DNA of 64,000 nucleotides from Aeromicrobium sp. (GTDB lineage Bacteria > Actinomycetota > Actinomycetes > Propionibacteriales > Nocardioidaceae). Shown piece after piece: positions 56,914-64,000 of this stretch. Numbering within the stretch: the stretch's first letter is position 1; each line of letters opens with the position of its first letter. The translations under genes were made by a program, and so were the position numbers. The notes under the pieces are model-generated. The model made no database searches and was not told the DNA's origin. It worked only from the letters and a program-made list of their open reading frames with translations. The stretch lies in assembly GCF_023146395.1 (NCBI RefSeq), contig NZ_JAGLCD010000009.1, positions 1-64,000 on the forward strand. Reading direction: 5' to 3'.

Positions 56914-59900
56914 TCAGCGCCGCGGTGCACGATGGGGACGCTGCTGCGGACCGCGCGGATCCTGCGGGCGCGGCGCCGTGGGCGTGCGCGGCACCGTGGG
57001 CGTGCGCGGCACCGCGGTGCCCGTGTTCTGCGAGCGGTCTAGGTGCTCGGCGAGGCGGTACCGCAGGTCGCGTGAAGGGTTCGCGCCGAGCGGACGAGAC
57101 GCGACTGCCTGCCGTGCGACCTTCTCGACGTCGACGCCCTGGTCGTGGAGTTGCTGCAGCAACGTCGCGGCCGCTGGCCAGTCCCTGCGGGCGGTCAGGC
57201 GGCTGTCGAGGGAGCGGCCAAGCGCGGCCCAGTGGTCGGACGGGCGCGCCTTGTCGTGGCCCTCGAGCCGCTGACGGACTTGCGAGACGTTGCCGAGCTT
57301 GTCGGTGCAGTACCGCTGCGGGTCCTGGTTGAACGAGCGGGCCGCGGCCGCGACGTCGGTGCGCAGTTGACCAGGGTCCAGCGACCCCGCTGATGCCGTG
57401 GTTGCAATGAACCCTTCCCACTGCTCGGGCGCCGTGACGGCGATGACCTCGGCCGCGTTGGTGCTCCTTTCTCTCGGGTCGGCCAGATTGGTGAGGCGTT
57501 CGTCGACCAGGAGAGCAGCGAGGTCGCGATGCTGCTGCAGCAGGGCCACCAGCTGGGCCGGGCCCCGCTGCTCGAGCAGACTGGCCGGGTCGGCGCCGAT
57601 CGGCATGGGCACGACCCGCGGCGTGACTAGGTGCGGGGCGAGCAGCCACAAGTCGCGTTCGGCGGCGATCCGGCCGGCGAGGTCGCCGTCGGTGGCCACC
57701 AACGGTGTGGCGTGCAGGCCGGCGAGCTGGGCGGCCTGCTCCTCGGTCGTCGAGGTGCCGAGCGGCGCGACTCCGACGAACGCGCCGCCGGAGGCGATGG
57801 TGACGGCGATTGCGTCGAAGGGTCCCTCGACGAGTACGGGCACGGCTCCGTGGGACACGTGGTCGTCGCTGATGCCGTAGAGCTGGGCGCCCTTGTGGAA
57901 CACGACGGTGTCGGGGGAGTTGAGGTACTTCGGGCCGGCGAAGTCTCCCGTGGCATCGGGGTTGCGACGCCCGACGAACCCGATGACGCGTCCTGCGGTG
58001 ATGACGGGCAGAACGGCCCGGTCGCGGAACCGGTCGATGAGTCGCCCGTTGGACGCCTTTTTGGCCACTCCGGCCGCGAGCATCTCAGTGACGGTGAATT
58101 CGTGCTCTCGCAGGTGGTCGATCAGGTTTGTCCAGCCGGCCGGGGCGAAGCCTGGGCGGAAACGTTCGTCGCCGGCCAGGTCGACGCCGAGTCGTTCGTG
58201 CACGTGCAGCTGCGCCCATGAGCCGAAGTACTGGCTCTCGAAGTAGTCGGCGGATGCGGCGTTGATGGCGTTGATCCGCTGGACTGGGACGGGTGATGCC
58301 TGCAGCTCCCATGCCCGATCGATCAGGCGATCCAGACCCAGGCCCGTGGTGCCTGCTGGCTCCAGGAGGGCGCGGTCGTGTGCCGCAACGCTCAGCTCGT
58401 CGAGCTCGGTTGAGTGTCGGAGGTCGTCCTCGTACTCGAGGGAGTCCAGCTCGTGCAGGTCCTCGGGCGGCAGGTACTCCTCAGGTATGGCGGTGTCGTG
58501 TTCCGGCGGTGGGTCGGTCACTAGGGCGATGCGCCAGATCATCGCCTGGGCCAGGTCGAGGCCATCGACGTCACTGGTCTTGGCGAAGTCGAGGAGTTGC
58601 TCGACTGGCCACCCGCGCTCGTGCGCCTGCTCGACGGTGACGACAAGGGTCGGCCACCAGGGTGACGACGTGACGTTGGAAGCCGCTTCGACGCCGAGGT
58701 GCTCGTGCAGGAGGTCGGCCCAGTCGGGAGCCAGTTGGCCGTCGCTGAAGTTCTGCTCGGCCGCAACCGCCGGCGACAGGTGCCTGGCAATACGCCACCA
58801 CAGTGCTGCGGCCACGTGCTCGTCGGGCAACGGCCCCTCCGATGCGGCACGTCCCAGGAGGTCGGCAGCGTCGACGCCGGATCGGTTGATCGCTGCCAAG
58901 CGTTCGGCGAGCAGCGGAGTGAACGAGTCCGACCGTGGGTGCAGCGCATGGATCGCCGGCCCCCACTCGTCCATCGCCGGCCGCCGACCGGCGTCCAGCC
59001 GGGTGTCGAGCTCGCGCTGATAGAGCACCGCCGCCTTCTGCAGCTGGCGCGGACCAGTGGGACGTCGATCGGGCTTGTCGACGCCGGTGGCGGCACGCCA
59101 CACGGCGATGTCGCCGGCAACAGCTGCGGCGGGCGAGAGCCTGGCGTGTCGTGCCCAGGCCGGGGAGTCGGCATCGGCGGTCCCGGCGTGCACCTGGTCG
59201 GCGGCTTTCCGAATCTCGTGCGCGAGCGATCCCAGGTATGGGCCCCAGAGGGCGTTCTTAGCGAGCTTGTTTGGGATGGCGGGCAGCCATGGCAGTGGTC
59301 CTGGCTCGGCGTCGCGCCGTCCCGTCGGGTCCAGCCGCCAGTCCAGTACCGCGGCACGGTCGTCGGCCGACTCGACGTCTCGGACCTGCACGGCGTCGGC
59401 GAGCTCGCCGATCGCGTCGCCACCTTGTGCCTGGAGCAGCATCAGGTGCGCGCGTAGTGCGGGCCAGGCCGGCTCGTCGATCAGTCCGGGGACGAGGATG
59501 TCGGCCTGGGCTTCGATGCCCGCGACGACGTCGTCTCCGAGGTGGTCTGCGGACGCAACGTAGATGGCATCGGCGTACTTCTCGGTGACCTTCTGCAGCC
59601 GTGCTTCGGCTGCGTTGGCCTGCGCGAGCAGTGTCGTGGCAGAGCGGGGTGACTCGTCGCGAGCCAGGACCTGGGTCAGGACGTCGCCGGCTGTGGGCGG
59701 CCTGAGTGCTTCGGGACGGATCAGTCCGTGTGCGTCGCCGTCGCTGGTGACGACGACGTAGGCGTGGCTCTCGTGACGGCCACGGCTCATCATCGTGTAG
59801 AGCTGCTGACGTGTTTGGTCGCTGGTCACGAGGCCGTGCATGGTGTCGGCTGAGATGCCTTGCGCCGTGTGCACGGTCGAGGCGTAGCCGAGCTCTGTGT

Positions 59901-62580
59901 GCTCGGCGACGTATCTCGCCGGGAGCAGCACTTGCAAACCGGTCTCCACGTGTCGCACTGACAGTGCTGTTCCGTGCACCTTCTCGACGTGCCAGCGGTC
60001 GCCGTTCTTAACCCAGTCGGTGGCCGAGATCCGCAGTCGGCGGTCGTTGTTGCGAGTCAGGACGACGTCACCGACCGAGGCGCTGTTGCCGTCGGCCAGG
60101 CGCAGCTCCCGTCCAGGCGAGGCGCCGATGTCGGCCAGGCGCGCTGCCCGTGCGCGGGCGTTGAGCTCAGCCACGAGGTCACGGGTGGGTGCCAGCATGA
60201 CCGCGTCCTTGCCGGTGGCCCGGTCGCCGCGCCACGCCGTGAAGATCTCGTCGGTCAGCGTGGCAACGTCGCCGACGTGGATGCGCTTGTTGTCGAAGTA
60301 GTAGCCCAGTGCTTCGGGGAGTCCTTCACGCAGCGCGAGGGTCGCGGCACCCTCCGCGAGGTCGGCGAAACGCATCAGTTCAGAGAGCTTGAGCTCGCCG
60401 TGCTGGTCGGCGATGTCCCGAAGCACTCCTCCAGCACCGATGGCGGCAAGTTGTTGGTTGTCGCCGATCAGGCGGACCGAGGCGCCGCGCTCGAGCACTG
60501 CGGTTATGGCAGTGTCCAGGCTCAGGGTGTCGGCCATGCCGGCCTCATCGATCACCACAAGTGAGCCGGTACCGATCTGGTCGACCAGGTTGCCGCCGGC
60601 TCCACGCTGCAGGGAGTCGACGAGCTTGGCGAGAGTGTCGGTGGTCGTGCCGGTCTGTTCGCGCAGAGCCGCTGCTGCCGCGGCCGAAGGTGCCAGGCCG
60701 ATGACGTTGCCCCCAGAGGTCTCCCACGCCTGGGTCAAGACCCGCATCGCGGTGGTCTTGCCGGTACCGGCGGCGGCGATACCGAGCTGGACGCGGGCCC
60801 CGCTGGTGGCCATGCCCCGGACCATCGCGGCCTGGCCAGTGTTGAGCTCGACACCGTGGGCGGCACTCTCGGCGAGCGCGAGGTCGACGTCCACCGGGGC
60901 AACGCGGTGACGATCGTGGACGCCAGCAGCCGCGACGATGCGCTGCTCAGCGGCAAGGATGCGAGGCGATGTGTACAGCGTGGCGCCGGCCACGGTGTAC
61001 ACACTCGCCCCGTCCTGCCGGCGCAGTTCCTCTGGTTCCGGGACCGCGTCGTCGACGCCTTTCAGCGGCTGACAGGTGGCGATCGCCTGCTCGACCACGA
61101 GCTTCATGAGGTGCTGGACCTGGTCGGCGGGTACGTCGGTGAGGCGCACATGACGCTGTGCTTCGGCGATGAGGTGCCACCGGTTCCAGGTGCTCCGGCG
61201 GTCCTGCACGCCCTCGACGACCCGCCCCGCAACGCGTTCGATCCACGCCGCGTCAACACGACGAGCGTCGGCAGCCTGCGGCGACAGCGGGACGGGGTGG
61301 AGCGCCGATGCGACCATCTGCTCCGGACCGCGAGCACCAAGAACGTCGGTCGCCTGCTCGGCCCACTGGGCACGCTGTTCCGGTGACGAGCGCGGCTCGT
61401 GCTTCGCGTCGCGGGTCTCGAGCGTGGCCTGCTGGGCAAGCTGCACTGCCTCGACGGCGGTCGGTGGGCGGCCGTGATCGGTGTGGAACTTGGCCACCAG
61501 GACGTCGCGACGCAGCTCGATGCTCTGTCGACGGGTCGACCAGCGGTCGTTCAGGCGGGGGTCGACCCCGACGATCTCGCGCACCGGTCGCTTGCGTCGG
61601 TCGGTGTCCTCCCGCTCCTCGAAACGCACGCCGAGTGAGGACTCCAGGTGGCTCTCGAGGGCGGTGTTGTAGGTCTCTGACGCGGCCACGGTTGCCTGGA
61701 AGATCACCCGTCCGTCGATGGCCAGCCACTTGCCGTCCTTGGCCGTCTGGACCTTGTTGGCGACGGCGACGTGAGTGTGGAGGTCGGGGTCGCCGGCACG
61801 GGAATCGCGGTGGGTGAACGCGGCGGCGACGAGTCCGCGGGCATCGACTTGCCGCACGCCGTTGGTGCCAGTGCGGGTGTACAACGCCTCCTGCTCAATG
61901 AACTCCAGAGCATCTGCGACGGCCGCATTGTGGGCGCGTTCGATCGCCGCCGACGTCGCCTGATCGGCCACCGCCCACAGCGTCGAGACTGACTTGACCG
62001 GCGAGAAGGTTAGGTCGTATCCGGCCACTGCGGTGGTCTTGGACCGCGAGTACAGGGCCACGGCAGAGGCGAGCTCACGCGCGTCGGCCGGCTCGCGGCC
62101 GTGCTCTCGCACGAAGTACTCCCGCGCCACCTCGGTGCGCATCCGCGCCCGCTCCCCGAGCGACACCACCGCCTCGCGCGGTCGTCCCTCAGCGACATTG
62201 GCGTCCTCCAAGCGGCGGGCGACCTCCATCCGGTATGGCGGGACATCAGCCTCGTAGACCTTGAACGGCGTCCCCAATTGACGGACGCGTTTGATGTCCG
62301 AAGTCGTTGCCGAGTCACCAAGTTCAGTGACCCGGGAGTCGGCCAACGGGTGGAACCCGTAGCCGAACAACGCCTTCATCTGCTCGGCCGTGACCGGGTC
62401 GCCCGCGTCCAAGCCATCGATGCCAGCCATCCCCGAGCCCATCCACCGGCCAGGGGTCTCGCCGTGATCGGTGTAGTACGTCGCCAGCGACGTGTGGCCC
62501 TTTTCAGTCGCGTCCATCGCCGCGACCTGCCGGGTCAAGTAGTCGTACCCGGACCCGGCCGTCAGCTTGTGAATCGACAT
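56914..62580 (-). CDS. MobF relaxase-RecD-like helicase-DnaG-type primase fusion
   Basis: 1888 residues. N-terminal TrwC-type relaxase: tyrosines at 12 and 14 in SGYDYLTRQ, and the HUH metal histidines H257, H268 and H270 in DPDLHTHVAVANK. RecD/TraI-type helicase: Walker A AGTGKTTAM at about 604-611, Walker B VVIDEAG at about 675. After a long helical middle the end has a DnaG-like primase core (RFRDRAVLPVITAGRVIGFVGRRNP, about 1500) and a TOPRIM domain with VEGPFDA (1584-1590) and DGDLAG (1631-1636). It nicks, unwinds and probably primes the transferred strand. ATG 62580 is the family start. Confidence 0.92.
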   Translation of the reverse strand: MSIHKLTAGSGYDYLTRQVAAMDATEKGHTSLATYYTDHGETPGRWMGSGMAGIDGLDAGDPVTAEQMKALFGYGFHPLADSRVTELGDSATTSDIKRVRQLGTPFKVYEADVPPYRMEVARRLEDANVAEGRPREAVVSLGERARMRTEVAREYFVREHGREPADARELASAVALYSRSKTTAVAGYDLTFSPVKSVSTLWAVADQATSAAIERAHNAAVADALEFIEQEALYTRTGTNGVRQVDARGLVAAAFTHRDSRAGDPDLHTHVAVANKVQTAKDGKWLAIDGRVIFQATVAASETYNTALESHLESSLGVRFEEREDTDRRKRPVREIVGVDPRLNDRWSTRRQSIELRRDVLVAKFHTDHGRPPTAVEAVQLAQQATLETRDAKHEPRSSPEQRAQWAEQATDVLGARGPEQMVASALHPVPLSPQAADARRVDAAWIERVAGRVVEGVQDRRSTWNRWHLIAEAQRHVRLTDVPADQVQHLMKLVVEQAIATCQPLKGVDDAVPEPEELRRQDGASVYTVAGATLYTSPRILAAEQRIVAAAGVHDRHRVAPVDVDLALAESAAHGVELNTGQAAMVRGMATSGARVQLGIAAAGTGKTTAMRVLTQAWETSGGNVIGLAPSAAAAAALREQTGTTTDTLAKLVDSLQRGAGGNLVDQIGTGSLVVIDEAGMADTLSLDTAITAVLERGASVRLIGDNQQLAAIGAGGVLRDIADQHGELKLSELMRFADLAEGAATLALREGLPEALGYYFDNKRIHVGDVATLTDEIFTAWRGDRATGKDAVMLAPTRDLVAELNARARAARLADIGASPGRELRLADGNSASVGDVVLTRNNDRRLRISATDWVKNGDRWHVEKVHGTALSVRHVETGLQVLLPARYVAEHTELGYASTVHTAQGISADTMHGLVTSDQTRQQLYTMMSRGRHESHAYVVVTSDGDAHGLIRPEALRPPTAGDVLTQVLARDESPRSATTLLAQANAAEARLQKVTEKYADAIYVASADHLGDDVVAGIEAQADILVPGLIDEPAWPALRAHLMLLQAQGGDAIGELADAVQVRDVESADDRAAVLDWRLDPTGRRDAEPGPLPWLPAIPNKLAKNALWGPYLGSLAHEIRKAADQVHAGTADADSPAWARHARLSPAAAVAGDIAVWRAATGVDKPDRRPTGPRQLQKAAVLYQRELDTRLDAGRRPAMDEWGPAIHALHPRSDSFTPLLAERLAAINRSGVDAADLLGRAASEGPLPDEHVAAALWWRIARHLSPAVAAEQNFSDGQLAPDWADLLHEHLGVEAASNVTSSPWWPTLVVTVEQAHERGWPVEQLLDFAKTSDVDGLDLAQAMIWRIALVTDPPPEHDTAIPEEYLPPEDLHELDSLEYEDDLRHSTELDELSVAAHDRALLEPAGTTGLGLDRLIDRAWELQASPVPVQRINAINAASADYFESQYFGSWAQLHVHERLGVDLAGDERFRPGFAPAGWTNLIDHLREHEFTVTEMLAAGVAKKASNGRLIDRFRDRAVLPVITAGRVIGFVGRRNPDATGDFAGPKYLNSPDTVVFHKGAQLYGISDDHVSHGAVPVLVEGPFDAIAVTIASGGAFVGVAPLGTSTTEEQAAQLAGLHATPLVATDGDLAGRIAAERDLWLLAPHLVTPRVVPMPIGADPASLLEQRGPAQLVALLQQHRDLAALLVDERLTNLADPRERSTNAAEVIAVTAPEQWEGFIATTASAGSLDPGQLRTDVAAAARSFNQDPQRYCTDKLGNVSQVRQRLEGHDKARPSDHWAALGRSLDSRLTARRDWPAAATLLQQLHDQGVDVEKVARQAVASRPLGANPSRDLRYRLAEHLDRSQNTGTAVPRTPTVPRTPTAPRPQDPRGPQQRPHRAPRR

Positions 62581-62655
62581 CGTCACACCCGGCAAGGCGC
62601 CGCGGTCACCGACGGGTGATCAGCGGTTCACGGCTCAATACTGGCGGAGGGGTCG

Positions 62656-62674
62656 TATTCGTATGGAGCGAATA
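62656..62674. promoter_or_regulatory. Candidate oriT hairpin upstream of the relaxase
   Basis: TATTCG (62656-62661) pairs with CGAATA (62669-62674) around a seven-base loop. It lies 76 bases before the relaxase start, in the gap to the next gene. MobF systems usually have oriT next to the relaxase gene with a short hairpin beside the nick site. The nick sequence itself is not recognised. Confidence 0.3.
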
Positions 62675-62688
62675 GCCCGCAGTTCTCG

Positions 62689-63141
62689 TCAGGCCGAACG
62701 GTGTTCAAGCCGCCGAGCGGCCAGGGTGCGAACGAAGTAGCGCCGCCAGTAGGGGCCGGTCATCACCCACGGGACGTCATCGGTCTTCCAGTCGCTTGGG
62801 TCCAAGTCCTCGCGACCTGCCCCTTGCTGCTGGAGCCACGCGGCGAAATCTGCGTCTGCCTGATCGGCGGGTGCCGGTCCAGCAACTAGCGTGAAGAAGA
62901 CGTGGTCGTGCTCTGTGACGCGCGTGAGCAGATCGGCGCATGCTGCCGCTTCGTTGGGGTGAGTGGAAAGGATGTCCTCGCCACCGCGTTCCGAGTAGAA
63001 GACGACCCAGCCCTGCGGGCGATGGTCCAGCACGAATGCATCGTCAGCGTGGGCTCCGAACAAGTGGAAGGCGGCAGGGTTGACGCCCAACTCGTCGAAG
63101 TAGCTCGCGAGCTCGTCTCGTGTTTCGGGGATGTGGCCCAC
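62689..63141 (-). CDS. Immunity-protein-like small protein, unknown function
   Basis: 150 residues, acidic and soluble: YFDELGVNPAAFHLFGAHADDAFVLDHRPQGWVVFYSERGGEDI ... NEAAACADLLTRV. The 'gWvVfYSERG' and 'Ea.AC..Ll' pattern resembles small immunity proteins of polymorphic-toxin systems, but no partner toxin is visible. Start GTG 63141. Stands between the relaxase and a recombinase-like gene. Confidence 0.6.
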   Translation of the reverse strand: MGHIPETRDELASYFDELGVNPAAFHLFGAHADDAFVLDHRPQGWVVFYSERGGEDILSTHPNEAAACADLLTRVTEHDHVFFTLVAGPAPADQADADFAAWLQQQGAGREDLDPSDWKTDDVPWVMTGPYWRRYFVRTLAARRLEHRSA

Positions 63142-63158
63142 GAGTCCATGCTCGCAGG

Positions 63159-64000
63159 TCAGCGGGATCGTTCGGCGATGTAGTCAGTCCAGTCTCGGGC
63201 GGCGAGTCCGGCCCAGGCGGCGGCGTTGCTGTGGGTGATGCCGATGAGGTCGGCGAGGACGGGTGCGGGGATGTCGCCGGCGAGGCAGAAGAGGGTGGCT
63301 TTGCGGTTCTCGTAGGGCTTGATGCCGATCGCGACGAGCTGGGAGCGGATGGCCTCGGTGGAGAGGTGTCGGCCGGGGTTGCCGCCTGGGAAGAGCCAGC
63401 CGGTCTCGCGTGAGGCGTAGAGGCTCTTGCCGCGATGCTGCAGGTGCTGCCGGATCAGGTCGTCTAGGAGCGGCGGCATCTGGACGGCGGTGGTGTTGAA
63501 GGTGACGTGAACGGCCTGGTCGGTGACGGCGGTCTGGCTGGTGCGCATCGTCACGATGCGGGAGAGCGGTTGGGCGAATAGCAGGGTCAGCAGCCCACCG
63601 ATGCGGACGTAGCGGCGCAGGCTGTCGTCGTGCAGGAGCCGGTCGACCGCGGCCCAGCGTTGCTCGTCGGAGACGGTCACGGTCGGCGCCAGGCGCGCGA
63701 TGGCAGGGATACTCAGGCGGGTGTTGATGCGCGTGTCCCGCAGCCAGACGATGAAGGCGTGCTCGTGGCTGAAGGCCGTGCCGGTGTGTTCCTGGTAGCG
63801 CTCCAGCAGGTCCTGCGTCGCGGTGGCCGGGCTGGCGCCGCAGGTCTCGAGGAAGGCCACGAAGTCGATCGCAACGCGGATCCGTCGCCGGGACGCGTCG
63901 GTGATGGTCTGAGTCAGGCGATCTTCGCGGGCGGCGGTGCGCATGTGCCGCAGCACGTGCCAGTGCGCGAATCGTTGGATCAGGGCTGCCTGCTCGGCAG
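63159..64000 (-). CDS. Tyrosine-recombinase-like protein, C-terminal part (runs off window)
   Basis: The visible 280 codons are the C-terminal part; the frame stays open to the window edge (AEQAALIQRFAHWHVLRHM). It resembles element-borne XerD-like proteins: LLTLLFAQPLSRIVTM, a beta-rich middle, LFPGGNPGRHLSTEAIRSQL and GDIPAPVLADLIGI...AAAWAGLAARDW at the end. The usual R-H-R-Y tetrad cannot be traced fully, so it may be a degenerate or divergent recombinase rather than the active integrase. Confidence 0.62.
   Translation of the reverse strand, partial: AEQAALIQRFAHWHVLRHMRTAAREDRLTQTITDASRRRIRVAIDFVAFLETCGASPATATQDLLERYQEHTGTAFSHEHAFIVWLRDTRINTRLSIPAIARLAPTVTVSDEQRWAAVDRLLHDDSLRRYVRIGGLLTLLFAQPLSRIVTMRTSQTAVTDQAVHVTFNTTAVQMPPLLDDLIRQHLQHRGKSLYASRETGWLFPGGNPGRHLSTEAIRSQLVAIGIKPYENRKATLFCLAGDIPAPVLADLIGITHSNAAAWAGLAARDWTDYIAERSR

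Larger units (their letters stand above)
26414..64000 (+). mobile_element. Integrative and conjugative element at the tRNA-Ala 3' end (right end outside window)
   Basis: Starting directly after tRNA-Ala, the conserved origin-linked genes stop. They are replaced by a Tad pilus operon, regulatory genes, a full set of type IV secretion genes, a coupling protein and a relaxase. Gene content is that of an ICE or an integrated conjugative plasmid. The left boundary is inferred from the tRNA. No second copy of the tRNA-Ala 3' end was found before 64000, and a recombinase-like gene is cut by the right edge. Confidence 0.72.

Noticed and set aside
56964-57018. Tandem GC-rich repeat unit
   Set aside because: It is the coding repeat for the Pro/Arg/Thr tail of the relaxase and needs no other explanation.
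56704-57332. Plus-strand frame running from the small genes into the relaxase end
   Set aside because: From about 56914 it is antisense to the relaxase; only the first part could be real, and it lacks support.
26403-64000. Second copy of the tRNA-Ala 3' end (att repeat)
   Set aside because: None was found by eye within the window, so the right end of the element cannot be placed.

Overview
The window is high-GC actinobacterial DNA around a chromosomal replication origin. It runs from the usual gyrA/gyrB/dnaA neighbourhood into a large integrated conjugative element. Gene order, frequent GTG starts, leaderless -10/start arrangements, a SigR-type promoter at trxB, a DLW-39 family gene beside tRNA-Ile and tRNA-Ala, and REP-like repeats ending in CGTATCGAGACC all suit Nocardioidaceae (Aeromicrobium or Nocardioides-like). 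The genus is inferred, not proven.

Core region, 1-26413. On the minus strand pcnA (CCA-adding enzyme) ends near the left edge. Divergent from it are a DUF6049-MurJ fusion (lipid II flippase), a membrane pseudokinase, trxB and trxA. After a very long perfect hairpin comes a tightly overlapping minus-strand operon in transcription order rpmH, rnpA, yidD, yidC, khpB (jag), rsmG, parA, parB. It carries two parS sites, one of them written into the first codons of rsmG. dnaA, an oriC with DnaA boxes and a DnaA-trio tract, dnaN, gnd, recF and dciA follow on the plus strand, then a PAP2 phosphatase (minus), gyrB, gyrA, a DUF3566 membrane protein, tRNA-Ile(GAT), a DLW-39 protein and tRNA-Ala(TGC). This block handles replication start, origin segregation, supercoiling, membrane-protein insertion and redox homeostasis.

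Integrated element, from the 3' end of tRNA-Ala to beyond 64000. The left part (26.9-37.7 kb) is a compact Tad/Flp-type pilus operon: lipoprotein, secreted protein, SAF-domain protein, degenerate ParA/TadZ-like protein, TadA ATPase, TadB, TadC, pilin-like and TadE/TadG-like proteins, and a large LysM plus BTAD-like membrane protein. The middle (37.9-43.2 kb) holds regulatory or defence-type genes: an XRE-M78 metallopeptidase with a partner, a winged-helix protein with a DUF3800 protein, a small HTH regulator and an SSB-like protein. The right part (43.5-62.6 kb) is the conjugation module: a second degenerate ParA-like protein, a small pilin-like membrane protein, VirB8/TcpC-like, VirB6/TrbL-like and SCO6880-family proteins, a VirB4-type ATPase, a triple-domain cell-wall hydrolase, a VirD4/TraG-type coupling ATPase and, on the opposite strand, an 1888-residue relaxase-helicase-primase. 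A tyrosine-recombinase-like protein runs off the right edge. The second att site and a complete integrase are not in the window.

The most interesting points are the relaxase-helicase-primase fusion, a Tad pilus and a type IV secretion system in one element, the DUF6049-MurJ fusion with a detached pseudokinase, hairpin repeats with a constant GAGGRACGA loop and covarying stems (one next to oriC), and several palindromic or iterated control regions beside unassigned small genes.
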